A stretch of 64,000 nucleotides of DNA from Gammaproteobacteria bacterium DTU037 (lineage in GTDB: Bacteria > Pseudomonadota > Gammaproteobacteria > Pseudomonadales > Pseudomonadaceae): positions 106,233 through 170,232 of the forward strand of contig LFRZ01000019.1 in the NCBI GenBank assembly GCA_001513025.1, written 5' to 3'. The position numbers and the translations under genes were made by a program. Of the stretch, positions 31,829 to 40,089 are shown one piece after another (positions within the stretch are counted from its first letter, which is position 1; every line of letters begins with the position of its first letter). The notes beneath the pieces were generated by a model, which saw only the letters and a list, made by a program, of their open reading frames with translations, made no database searches and had not been told where the DNA came from.

Positions 31829-32536
31829 ATGAAGGCATTAAACAAGCTTGCGACAGCGATTATCCCCAATAATGGCGGAGAGTTAACGCTGTTTCGTCGT
31901 GAAGATGAGTTTTCTATTCGACTGTCTGGGGTGCGCGGGGAATTGATGAATAGCCGCGTTTTTAACTCTGAACAGGAGTTGGCTAAGCTGGGCTGTGCGC
32001 ATATTAAAGATCAAGATAAGGCTGAAGTTTTGGTCGGTGGTTTGGGTATGGGCTATACCTTAGCGTCAGCACTCGAGTGTGTCACGGCACACTCGCGGGT
32101 GACTGTGGCCGAGCTTATTCCAGAGGTGGTGGAGTGGAACCAAGGCCCGCTTGGCGCCTGTGCTGGCCACCCATTGCATGACCCGCGCTGCCAGGTACGT
32201 TTGGGTGATATCGTTGACTTAATCAAGTTAGAGCAGCCAGACTTTGATGCCATTTTGCTGGATGTTGATAATGGTCCCGAAGGCATTACCCACAGCAATA
32301 ATAACTGGCTGTATTCCGCGCGCGGCTTAGAGGCATTGTATAACAGCTTGCGCCCGGAAGGGATGCTGGCGGTGTGGTCTGCCGGTGCCGATTCGATGTT
32401 TGTTATACAGCTGAAAAAAGCTGGATTTAAAGTTGAAGTACGTACCGTTAGAGGACGGCCGGGCAAAGGTAGCCGACACACTATTTTCCTCGCGAAAAAA
32501 CCTTGGCGCTCGTCTCAACTGGCAGCGAGTGTTTAG
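31829..32536 (+). CDS. Spermidine synthase-like methyltransferase-fold protein
   Basis: Protein of 235 residues with the Rossmann fold of polyamine synthases. Motif I is EVLVGGLGMGYTLASALE (about residues 66-83), the ribose-binding acidic residue lies in VTVAELIPEVVEWNQG, then VRLGDIVDLIKLEQPDFDAILLDVDNGPEGI and YSARGLEALYNSLRPEGMLAVWSAG. It lacks the N-terminal beta domain of true SpeE, so spermidine synthesis is doubtful; a SAM-dependent transfer is more likely. It stands alone, with a short RNA hairpin (AGAGGCTGCT with AGTAGCTTCTCT) in the upstream gap. Confidence 0.82.
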   Translation: MKALNKLATAIIPNNGGELTLFRREDEFSIRLSGVRGELMNSRVFNSEQELAKLGCAHIKDQDKAEVLVGGLGMGYTLASALECVTAHSRVTVAELIPEVVEWNQGPLGACAGHPLHDPRCQVRLGDIVDLIKLEQPDFDAILLDVDNGPEGITHSNNNWLYSARGLEALYNSLRPEGMLAVWSAGADSMFVIQLKKAGFKVEVRTVRGRPGKGSRHTIFLAKKPWRSSQLAASV

Positions 32537-32679
32537 TGGTTGACTGTGCTCGCTTGCTGGGTTGGTTTGGCGGGAGTGTTAAGCTATCTGTAGGTTGCCT
32601 CCACGTATAATAGGTGGCGCATGCTGGGCAATGTGTTGCGCACTTGACCTTAGGCAGCAAATCAACCAAGGGGAATCTC

Positions 32680-33099
32680 ATGGCAAAGAACAAGGCGGAT
32701 ACAGCAGGCAAAACTAAAGGTAGCGAATCGTTCAAGAAGGCCAAGAGCAAGGCTGAAGACTATGTTAATGACCCAGAGAAGCTTAACGCTCTGATTGATA
32801 AGGCCTCCAGGAAAGCGACGAGCAAGAAGGGGCCGCTGGATGGCATCTGGGCTCAGTTGACTGCTTGCTTTCGCCTTATTAGAGCCTATGCAAAGGGTAC
32901 TTATCGAGATATTCCTTGGTATTCGATCGTCATGATTGTCGCCTCGGTGATCTACTTTGTCATGCCCATTGACCTTATTCCTGATTTTCTTGTGGGCTTT
33001 GGGCTTTTAGATGATGCGGCGCTTCTGGGTTGGGCGGTCAAGACCTTCAGTTCTGACATTGATCACTTCCTCGAATGGGAATCGAAAAACCCCACTTAA
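32680..33099 (+). CDS. YkvA/DUF1232 family membrane protein
   Basis: A 139-residue protein with a lysine-rich, charged N-terminal half (about 1-55; EDYVNDPEKLNALIDKASRKA) and the DUF1232 core YKGTYRDIPWYS-type TYRDIPWYSIVMIVASVIYFVMPIDLIPDFLVGFGLLDDAALLGWAVK. The conserved P-x-DLIPDF-x-G-x-LDDA motif defines the family, whose function is unknown. I chose the ATG after AGGGGAA; the frame is open 22 codons further upstream, but without family-like sequence. Confidence 0.85.
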   Translation: MAKNKADTAGKTKGSESFKKAKSKAEDYVNDPEKLNALIDKASRKATSKKGPLDGIWAQLTACFRLIRAYAKGTYRDIPWYSIVMIVASVIYFVMPIDLIPDFLVGFGLLDDAALLGWAVKTFSSDIDHFLEWESKNPT

Positions 33100-33243
33100 T
33101 GTATCGTCCACCTAGGCGCATAGACAGCTGTGCATTGCGAGGTAGGCGTTGTTAAATAAGATGTTAACTTGGAACGTATATGTCATTATTTTTATTAAAA
33201 ACTAATATGACTACTATCAACAGCGCAACTCTTAGGGATGCAT

Positions 33244-33636
33244 ATGAAACGTATTTTTGCTACATTGATTTTATCTTTTGCAGTGATCGGCCCTGTGACT
33301 GCGGATGACTCTTTATATACAAAGCAGTTTTCAACGTGCATGGATAAAACAGGGGGTGTTACGTCCGCAATGCTTAACTGCATCCGAGCGGAAACAGTGA
33401 TACAAGATGCAAAGTTAAATACTGTATACAAAAAACTTGGCGAGCAACTGACACTTGCTCGTAAAAATGAATTGCGTGCGGTACAGCGCCTTTGGATTCA
33501 GTATCGTGATGCAAACTGTGGTTTTTATGCTGACCCAGATGGAGGCACTTTGGCTATCGTAACGGGCAACGACTGCGTGCTGGAAGAAACTGCATTGCGG
33601 GCTAAAGAGCTTGAAAGCTTTCTTGCTGAGTATTAA
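33244..33636 (+). CDS. LprI-like (DUF1311) periplasmic protein
   Basis: Exported protein of 130 residues: signal peptide MKRIFATLILSFAVIGPVTA, then a four-cysteine alpha-helical domain (STCMDKTGG, LNCIRAETVIQDAKLNTVYKKL, LRAVQRLWIQYRDANCGFYADPDGGTLA, GNDCVLEETALRAKELESFL). The LNxxY, QRxWIxYRDxxC and GT motifs are those of the DUF1311/lysozyme inhibitor LprI-like family. Inhibition of lysozyme is shown for only some members, so the role here is open. The ATG two codons inside the open frame gives a normal signal peptide. Confidence 0.83.
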   Translation: MKRIFATLILSFAVIGPVTADDSLYTKQFSTCMDKTGGVTSAMLNCIRAETVIQDAKLNTVYKKLGEQLTLARKNELRAVQRLWIQYRDANCGFYADPDGGTLAIVTGNDCVLEETALRAKELESFLAEY

Positions 33637-34206
33637 ACAAGGCTATATAAAGTAGTCATGAAAAATAGAGATTTAGACTACATGGCCATCAAGTGTTGGA
33701 AGAAATTATAGTTGGCTAGGTTTGTTGGTTACTAGTGAAAGTGAGTTTTTATAAGCCCAATGACTATCAAAAAATTGATTGATTGGTAAGTATCAGTGTA
33801 TAGGATTCAAAGTAACAATATTCAAAGTTGTAACCTTGTGATGGCATAAGAAGGTCGGCACGAGGACACACAGATAGGGTGCGCCAAAAGAGTGCACAGA
33901 AGGTTTGATGAGGGGTATTGTTGGTATAAAGATTCAGGTCGAGAGACTGTAAAGGATGCTCGAGGCGAGTCAAAAACAGCCTGAAGTCAATCAAGCAGGT
34001 GTTAAGAGCAGCTTAGAAGAAGAGTGCTGAAAACACAGGTGCTGTCAGGTTCTGTGTCAGGCTTCGTCAGCTCACAGGTTATGGATGACGAACGGGATTT
34101 CGATGAGCCAATGTATCGTTCGCTACTCTAGCTTCATCAAGGTGCGAAGGCGTACCTGTTTGAAAGGATTCCAGACTAGGACAAAATAGAAAGAAAGGAG
34201 ACAGTG
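33637..34206. other. 570-bp gap without recognisable gene
   Basis: The sequence has lost coding character on both strands. A 75-codon minus-strand frame (33767-33994, TTG start) contains cysteines and aromatic residues but matches no family I know and has no ribosome binding site. No inverted repeats, direct repeats or transposase motifs were found. It may be the decayed remains of a gene or of an inserted element at the left edge of the exported-protein run. Confidence 0.45.
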
Positions 34207-35370
34207 ATGTCACAAGATCGCTTTAAAGAGGTTACACGGCAGTCGTGGTTCAGTCGCATCGGAGGCGCTGTCATGGGTGTCTTGGTGGGTCTTGTGTTGT
34301 TTGTTCTTGCATTCCCGCTCCTGTTCTGGAACGAAGGAAGAGCTGTCACAACGTACAAAACCCTGCAAGAAGGCGGCAACATCGTTGTCTCAGTCGCCGC
34401 TGACAAAGTTGATCCGTCTAACGCAGGGCGTCTGATTCACTTGACTGGATTGGCTGACACGCAGGCCACCCTGACAGACCCCGTTTTTGGTGTGTCAGCC
34501 AAGGCGCTGAAACTCAGACGGACCGTTGAAATGTACCAATGGAAGGAAAACTCAAGCAGCGAGACGACGAAGAAATTGGGTGGCGGCACCGAGACGGTGA
34601 CCGAGTACTGGTATAGCAGAGAGTGGTCGGGCGAGTTGGTCAAATCTGACCACTTTAAAAAATCAGACGGGCATCGCAATCCTTCCTCCATGCCGTATGC
34701 CTCAACAGAGCAAACTGCCGATAGAGTTACTCTTGATGCTTTTATTTTATCACCCAGGCTTGTTGGCAAAATCAATAGCTTTGAACCGCTGGTAATAGCA
34801 AGTGACACGCCTTTACCTCGGGCGATAAGAAAGACGGCTCAAGTTTACGATACAGGGTTTTATATTGGCTCGGACGCGGCCAACTCGCAGGTGGGCGATG
34901 TGCGGGTGAAGTTCACCATGGTTAAACCTGTAGATGTCAGCGTGATCGCCAAACAAATAGGGAATACTTTCGAACCTTATGTTGCCAAGGCTCAGGGATC
35001 CATCGAGCTTCTCCAGACAGGTACGCATTCTGCCGACGCGATGATTCAAGCCGCGCAGGATAGCAACGCTGTGATGACGTGGCTGCTCAGGTTGGCCGGT
35101 TTCGTGTGCATGATGGTTGGGCTTAACTTGTTGCTCAGGCCGCTCTCAGTTATCGCCGATGTAGTGCCGATTGCCGGCACAATCGTGGGTGCCGGTGCCC
35201 GTCTTATTGCGTTCTTAGTGGCGGCCCCTGCATCACTGATCACCATCGGTATCGCGTGGATTTTTTATCGACCACTGATAGGTATTACGCTGATCGTTAT
35301 TGCCGTTGGTTTGACCGTGACGCTCAGAGGCAAATTAAAGGCGGCCAAGATAGCTAAGGCTGCAGCATAA
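34207..35370 (+). CDS. TMEM43-family membrane protein
   Basis: Bacterial homologue of eukaryotic TMEM43/LUMA, 387 residues. One membrane helix near the N-terminus (about 18-40, IGGAVMGVLVGLVLFVLAFPLLFWNEGRAV) contains the family's FWNEGRAV motif. A large non-cytoplasmic domain follows (about 41-275; LTGLADTQATLTDPVFGV, LRRTVEMYQWKE, YWYSREWSGELVKSDHFK). Three or four helices lie at the C-terminus (about 286-375; RLAGFVCMMVGLNLLLRPLSVIADVVPIAGTIVGAGARLIAFLVAAPASLI). The role in bacteria is unknown. AAAGGAGACAG precedes the ATG. It is followed after 17 bp by the beta-helix gene and may be co-transcribed with it. Confidence 0.87.
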   Translation: MSQDRFKEVTRQSWFSRIGGAVMGVLVGLVLFVLAFPLLFWNEGRAVTTYKTLQEGGNIVVSVAADKVDPSNAGRLIHLTGLADTQATLTDPVFGVSAKALKLRRTVEMYQWKENSSSETTKKLGGGTETVTEYWYSREWSGELVKSDHFKKSDGHRNPSSMPYASTEQTADRVTLDAFILSPRLVGKINSFEPLVIASDTPLPRAIRKTAQVYDTGFYIGSDAANSQVGDVRVKFTMVKPVDVSVIAKQIGNTFEPYVAKAQGSIELLQTGTHSADAMIQAAQDSNAVMTWLLRLAGFVCMMVGLNLLLRPLSVIADVVPIAGTIVGAGARLIAFLVAAPASLITIGIAWIFYRPLIGITLIVIAVGLTVTLRGKLKAAKIAKAAA

Positions 35371-35387
35371 GCTAAAACAAGGACAGT

Positions 35388-36794
35388 ATGATGAAAACAG
35401 CAACTAGCAGAACACTCTTGGCGTTAGCCTGCGTATTTGCCTTTAGCGTGACGGCTCAAGCGCAAGTTAACGAAAATGAACTCGGTACTGAAGCGGTTCA
35501 GTCAGATGAGACACCTGTTTTGTATGTTTCAGCCAGCAGAGGGAGCAACCGCAAAGACGGCAGCAAGTCATCTCCGCTAAAAGATCTGCAAAAAGCCATT
35601 GACGTTGCCCCCGAAGGTGCCGTTATTCGTGTAGCCGAAGGCAACTATCTTGGTTCTTTAGACCAAGGCTGGGTCAAGGTAAACAAGTATATCTCGATCA
35701 TTGGTGGTTATTCTGATGATTTTGCGCAGCGTGATCCTCTGAAATTTCGTAGCACAATGCGTCCCGGTGTTAAACAAATCATGACCTCGGGCAATCAGGG
35801 GGTGATGGATATTCGAGTGGCGGGTAAACGAGATGGTATTGTTGTGATCGACGGTATGGTTTTCGATCGCGGCCAAATCAACAAGTACGTAGCGCCTTTG
35901 TATGATAATCCGCTCGCCGCTGCTCCTGAAGGTACCGAAACAGGACGCATCGTTGTGGTCGGTGAATCACCATCAGCCAAGGTGCTGGAACCCGCAGGGA
36001 TGACCAGTGCGTTTCAGCTGATCAGTGGTGAGGCCGAAGGCAATATAACCATCCGCAACAGTGTGTTCCTCAACGGCTATCACTTTGCTATCCAAATGGC
36101 AGTCAAGGGAGGGCATCTTGATATCCATAATAATGTGTTTGTGGCCAACCGCATGGCTGCTAGCGAAGTGCGTGGTGGTCTAGCGCAACCTAATACCTCA
36201 TCTGTAGCCTTCCATAATAATACGGTGCTATTTAGCTGGAGCCGCGATAAAACTATGGAAGATATGGGATTTGCTTTCCGTTATATGACCGGCATTGATG
36301 CGGATGTATATAACAATATCTTCGGTACCAGTAACTATGGTGCACTGGATCGTACCTATGTGGATGCTGATAAATCCAAAGAGGCTAAACGTATAACCTC
36401 TGCTTGGGATAACTTATTTTTTGCTAACCGTAATGGCGATTTAGTACTGCCATCGGGTGGTGGCGGTTGGACCTATGTTTTGGCTAAAAATTTTGAAGAC
36501 GTGGAGCAGCTGATTCAGTATGAAAACAACCGCGAGATGAACGAAGCAGAAGCTAAAGCGATCAGCGACAAAATCGATGCAGCTTATCTAAAAGGTTTTA
36601 TCGGCTTAACGGGCTCACAAACCTCATCGTTTAACCCTAATTCATCAATAAACCACTTACGAAGCGCTTTGGGGATGAATATGCAAGGTACAGAAACGGT
36701 GCGTGTTTCCATGTACGGCAATCGTTATCCATATGAAAAAGCCTTTGATCTTTTTGGCGCGATTGAAGGTTATGGTGCACAGGGTATTAAATAA
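35388..36794 (+). CDS. Exported parallel beta-helix protein (DUF1565-like)
   Basis: A 468-residue secreted protein. Signal peptide about 1-26 (TLLALACVFAFSVTAQAQ). An N-terminal DUF1565-like segment, LYVSASRGSNRKDGSKSSPLKDLQKAIDVAPEGAVIRVAEGNYLG, opens a right-handed beta-helix. Coils are visible as NITIRNSVFLNGYHFAIQM, HLDIHNNVFVANRMAASEV, SVAFHNNTVLFSW and ADVYNNIFGTSN, each with the asparagine ladder typical of pectate-lyase-like folds. The C-terminal 110 residues are different and Asn/Glu-rich. Such folds bind or cleave polysaccharide, but no catalytic site can be named. It starts a likely operon with the 64-residue gene and the 5'-nucleotidase. Confidence 0.8.
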   Translation: MMKTATSRTLLALACVFAFSVTAQAQVNENELGTEAVQSDETPVLYVSASRGSNRKDGSKSSPLKDLQKAIDVAPEGAVIRVAEGNYLGSLDQGWVKVNKYISIIGGYSDDFAQRDPLKFRSTMRPGVKQIMTSGNQGVMDIRVAGKRDGIVVIDGMVFDRGQINKYVAPLYDNPLAAAPEGTETGRIVVVGESPSAKVLEPAGMTSAFQLISGEAEGNITIRNSVFLNGYHFAIQMAVKGGHLDIHNNVFVANRMAASEVRGGLAQPNTSSVAFHNNTVLFSWSRDKTMEDMGFAFRYMTGIDADVYNNIFGTSNYGALDRTYVDADKSKEAKRITSAWDNLFFANRNGDLVLPSGGGGWTYVLAKNFEDVEQLIQYENNREMNEAEAKAISDKIDAAYLKGFIGLTGSQTSSFNPNSSINHLRSALGMNMQGTETVRVSMYGNRYPYEKAFDLFGAIEGYGAQGIK

Positions 36795-36864
36795 GGACTA
36801 GACAGTTTAGAGCGCCTTAGCCTCAAGTTATGTGAAGACCAAAAGTAACGAGAGTCAAAACAAT

Positions 36865-37059
36865 ATGAAAGTATTTGTTAACGATAAAAAGGTCGTCATA
36901 TTTCACGGGGCTAAAGTGGTTGATGTAGTCCGTGCCTATTACGTTAAATATGATAAAAAGTTGCCCAGTTCAATGCCTGTTGTGCGCGATGCTTATGGCA
37001 ATAGCATTGCTCTCGACGGTGAACTAAAAGATGAGAATCGTTTGTATATACCCTCATAG
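36865..37059 (+). CDS. Small orphan protein (64 aa) before the 5'-nucleotidase
   Basis: MKVFVNDKKVVIFHGAKVVD begins a 64-residue protein ending ELKDENRLYIPS. The layout strand-turn-strand (VFVNDKKVVIFHGA), helix (KVVDVVRAYYVKYDK), then strands around VVRDAYGNSIALDGEL and RLYI resembles a beta-grasp/ubiquitin-like fold (inference from the pattern). No signal peptide is visible from this start; the open frame reaches 11 codons further upstream from a GTG. It lies 70 bp after the beta-helix gene and 10 bp before the nucleotidase. I recognise no named family. Confidence 0.6.
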   Translation: MKVFVNDKKVVIFHGAKVVDVVRAYYVKYDKKLPSSMPVVRDAYGNSIALDGELKDENRLYIPS

Positions 37060-37069
37060 GGAAATCACT

Positions 37070-38548
37070 ATGAAACAATATTTGGCAACAGTAAAGATGA
37101 TGTGCGCTGCTGTGTTACTTGTTACGGTTGTGTTGGCCGGTTGCAGTACCAGCTCAAGCCTTGATGTGGCAGGGCAGCCTCAAGCAAAAAGTGTCACCAT
37201 CTTGGCTGTGAATGATATGCATGCGGCTTTAGATAACTTCCCACGACTGGCCTCTATGGTAGATGAGCTGCGTGAAACCTATCCAGATTTATTATTGGTT
37301 TCTGCTGGCGATAACCAAACAGGCAATCCGGCAAATGATCAGTACCCGGAAAAAGGTATGCCGATGATTGAGCTGATGAACGCACTGGAATTTGATCTGT
37401 CGGCAGTGGGTAACCACGAGTTTGATTCAGGCTTGGCAGGTTTTGAGCATATTACGCACAAAGCTAACTTTGAATTTTTGGCTGCCAATATAGAGCCACC
37501 CAGCGATACTGATTTCCGGATTAAGCCTTACACAATCATTGAAACCAATAATGGGCTCAGAGTGGCTTTCCTCTCGTTACTGGATATTAACGCCAACGGA
37601 GTTCCAGACACTCACCCAGATAATGTGAAGGGCTTTAAGTTCAACGATCCTTTGCAAACCGTACAGCAATATCTATTCTTAAAAGATAAGAATGATGTGT
37701 TGGTGATGGTCAACCACTTAGGTTTTGAAGAGGATGTAAAATTAGCGAATCAGTTGCCAGCAAACACTGTGGATCTGATTATTGGTGGACACTCCCACAC
37801 TAAGGTTGAAAGTGAACAAATCCACAACGGCATTATGATCACCCAAGCTGAGCGCAGACTTAAATATGCATCATTGATTCAACTGACAGTGAACCCTGAC
37901 GGAGCAGTTGATCAACAACAGCAGTTACTGACGGTTGCTAAAGATGGCGAGACTCGTGCCGATATCCAGGCGGTAGTGGATGGTTATAATACTAACCCTG
38001 CTTTAACTGAAACTATCGCGCTGGCTGAGGATGATTTTTCCAGTTATGAAGAAATTGGCTATTTAGTGACTGATGCTATTCGTACTGAAGCGAAAACGGA
38101 TATTGCTTTGATAAATGCCGGCGGTGTACGTATCGCTAATCTGGCTAAAGGACCAGTACGTACCCGAGATGTGTATGAAATTGACCCCTTTGGTAATGAA
38201 ATGGTGCTATTCAACCTTACGGGTCATGAATTGCGCGATTTATTCCTCTTTGCCTACGCCTTCGATGGGAATAAGCCAATTTATCCATCGGGAATAACTG
38301 CACGTTATACCTTAAATTCCGATCAAAACCTGAAAGATATTGAGTTTTTCACTATGAATGGAAAACCGCTCGCTATGGATAAAACCTATTCCGTCATCAT
38401 GAATAATTACATGGCTTCGGTTTATAAATACGATCATAAAGATCCAGGCCAAGGATTATTCCGTCCGACAGCTGAGGCGGCTATTGACTACTTAAAAGCC
38501 TTGAAAAAAATTCCAAGTTACAGGGGTGTGCAGCGGGTGGAAATGTAG
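37070..38548 (+). CDS. Lipoprotein 5'-nucleotidase / metallophosphatase (UshA-YfkN family)
   Basis: Exported two-metal phosphoesterase of 492 residues. Type II signal peptide with lipobox LAGC (Cys near residue 25). N-terminal metallophosphatase domain: ILAVNDMHAA (D-x-H), LLLVSAGDNQTGNP (GD), AVGNHEFDSG (GNHE), VNHLG and IIGGHSHTK (GHSH). The C-terminal 5'-nucleotidase domain has DIALINAGGVRIANLAKGPV, RDVYEIDPFGNEMVLFNLTGHELRDL and YSVIMNNYMAS. It should release nucleosides and phosphate from extracellular nucleotides at the envelope. AGGGAAATCACT precedes the ATG; a longer frame starting inside the 64-residue gene was rejected because it would hide the lipobox. Confidence 0.92.
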   Translation: MKQYLATVKMMCAAVLLVTVVLAGCSTSSSLDVAGQPQAKSVTILAVNDMHAALDNFPRLASMVDELRETYPDLLLVSAGDNQTGNPANDQYPEKGMPMIELMNALEFDLSAVGNHEFDSGLAGFEHITHKANFEFLAANIEPPSDTDFRIKPYTIIETNNGLRVAFLSLLDINANGVPDTHPDNVKGFKFNDPLQTVQQYLFLKDKNDVLVMVNHLGFEEDVKLANQLPANTVDLIIGGHSHTKVESEQIHNGIMITQAERRLKYASLIQLTVNPDGAVDQQQQLLTVAKDGETRADIQAVVDGYNTNPALTETIALAEDDFSSYEEIGYLVTDAIRTEAKTDIALINAGGVRIANLAKGPVRTRDVYEIDPFGNEMVLFNLTGHELRDLFLFAYAFDGNKPIYPSGITARYTLNSDQNLKDIEFFTMNGKPLAMDKTYSVIMNNYMASVYKYDHKDPGQGLFRPTAEAAIDYLKALKKIPSYRGVQRVEM

Positions 38549-38641
38549 AGGTGGTGATTACCCAACCAGCAACGCATCGGTGCTGTTTATTGCTTCTTTG
38601 GATTTAAATACATTTGGACTTTTACTTGCGCTTTTAAAACG

Positions 38642-39208
38642 ATGAAAAAAACACTGTTGCCTTTCATAACGTTCTTCTACTCAATAATGGTATTAGCCCT
38701 AGTAAGCGGCTGTGATCAAAATTCTGCTCACCAAAATGATAGTCAATCCATTGTTTTGCAAGAAAGAGTAAGTGAGCAGCAGGTCTCTTCTGGGGCAAGA
38801 TGGCTTAACAGTATCTTTCAATGCAAAAGTAGTAACGGCTATTGTCTACCTGACCAGAATATGTTGTTTGCAGAGCGCTATCTTGAGTTTCATCAGGAAA
38901 CGCTGAAACTCTTTGAGTATCCTGATTTTGAAACAAAAGATGAACGTGTTGCCGCCGAAAAAGTGTATAAAAATAAATGGGGGAATATTTACCCTTTAGG
39001 CCAAGAAGTTTGGACACCTTTTGGTATGGGAAACGGAATGCAAGTCGGTGATAGATTGGCAAACGTTGCTATAAGTCATATTGTCGATTTTGAATATAGT
39101 GTCTTGGTTGATTATGGTGAAAATATTGTTTTCTCTAACAAGGTACGGCTTATACCCGCAGACAATACGTTTTTTATCGACTATATAGAAACAACATTAA
39201 TAAAATAA
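38642..39208 (+). CDS. Hypothetical lipoprotein 1 of 4
   Basis: A 188-residue probable lipoprotein: signal with lipobox VSGC (Cys24) followed by a polar, Ser/Gln-rich linker. The folded part runs from about residue 50: ARWLNSIFQCKSSNGYCLPD, RYLEFHQETLKLFEYPDFETKDERVAAEKVYKNKWGNIYPLG, and a C-terminal beta segment MQVGDRLANVAISHIVDFEYSVLVDYGENIVFSNKVRLIPADNTFFIDYIET. It looks like a small ligand-binding or DUF3828-like domain, but I cannot assign a family. No clear ribosome binding site. It begins a run of four different lipoprotein genes in one direction. Confidence 0.72.
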   Translation: MKKTLLPFITFFYSIMVLALVSGCDQNSAHQNDSQSIVLQERVSEQQVSSGARWLNSIFQCKSSNGYCLPDQNMLFAERYLEFHQETLKLFEYPDFETKDERVAAEKVYKNKWGNIYPLGQEVWTPFGMGNGMQVGDRLANVAISHIVDFEYSVLVDYGENIVFSNKVRLIPADNTFFIDYIETTLIK

Positions 39209-39218
39209 TGAATAAATT

Positions 39219-40013
39219 ATGAATCTTAAACAGTTTAAAACTTCAGTCCTTATCGTTGTTTTTGCCTTGCTCACGGCATGTGATGGGCAAAGTCAACAGC
39301 ACAGTACCTCAGTATCCGAAATATCAGCACTGAGTATTGATAAAACTTTGCCCATCTTTATGCTCAATGAAACTAATACCGTTCTATATGATCAAGCGAC
39401 GGCTGATAGCACAGTCATTGCTAGGCTCTCTGAAGAGAACAATCAGTCGCTTATCTGTTTGTCGGCGGTCAAAGATGCCCATAAGAACACCTGGTACAAA
39501 TGCTACTATCCACGTGAGCAAGTCGAGGGTTGGACGCGTCAGGTCAGTCCGTATGATGTACAGGGTGACGAAAAAACGCTGCCTTTTTTGCAAAATTTTA
39601 CCCTCGCGCAGTTGCAGTTAGGCGCTAACCCTCGCGAAGCAAAACGTCTGTTAGGTAAACCGCTGTCTGAATTGACTGAAGAAGGCCCAGTGGACGTTTC
39701 GGGCTATATTGATGATGAGCATACTGTAACCACTACGACCTTGGAGTTTGATGGCATACGGTTAATCTATGAAAATGAGCGCATGATCCACGCTTATCTC
39801 AACAAACCGAGTAAGAGTTTTGGCTGGATTACTTGTGGCGGAAAAGGCAGTGATAAGAGTTCTCTGCTGAAAAAATTCAAACTAACTGAGGATGATGTCT
39901 ATATAAATGATGAAGGTGATACAACCATTATCATGGGCGGCTTCCTCACGTTGACAGTTTTGTTTGATAACAATGAATTGGTTAAAACCATAGAGTTTAA
40001 TACTGGACCTTAA
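39219..40013 (+). CDS. Hypothetical lipoprotein 2 of 4, SH3-like domain
   Basis: A 264-residue probable lipoprotein with lipobox LTAC (Cys21). An SH3b-like segment is visible at about 50-108: IFMLNETNTVLYDQATADSTVIARLSEENNQSLICLSAV, TWYKCYYPREQVEGWTRQV. Next is a BamE/SmpA-like stretch, FTLAQLQLGANPREAKRLLGKPLSEL (about 125-150), and a C-terminal beta domain with TLEFDGIRLIYENERMIHAYLNKPSK and a glycine-rich loop ITCGGKGSDKSSLLKKFKLTEDDV. It looks built for binding rather than catalysis. It starts 10 bp after lipoprotein 1. Confidence 0.72.
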   Translation: MNLKQFKTSVLIVVFALLTACDGQSQQHSTSVSEISALSIDKTLPIFMLNETNTVLYDQATADSTVIARLSEENNQSLICLSAVKDAHKNTWYKCYYPREQVEGWTRQVSPYDVQGDEKTLPFLQNFTLAQLQLGANPREAKRLLGKPLSELTEEGPVDVSGYIDDEHTVTTTTLEFDGIRLIYENERMIHAYLNKPSKSFGWITCGGKGSDKSSLLKKFKLTEDDVYINDEGDTTIIMGGFLTLTVLFDNNELVKTIEFNTGP

Positions 40014-40089
40014 TAGAGAAAATCAGCCTAGGCACGCCACCTGTGGTGAAGGATGCCTATTTTAAATAGCACAGTAAAAGTGACTTATT

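Noticed and set aside
33767..33994. 75-codon minus-strand frame with cysteines
   Set aside because: TTG start, no ribosome binding site, no family; reported only as part of a gene-poor gap.
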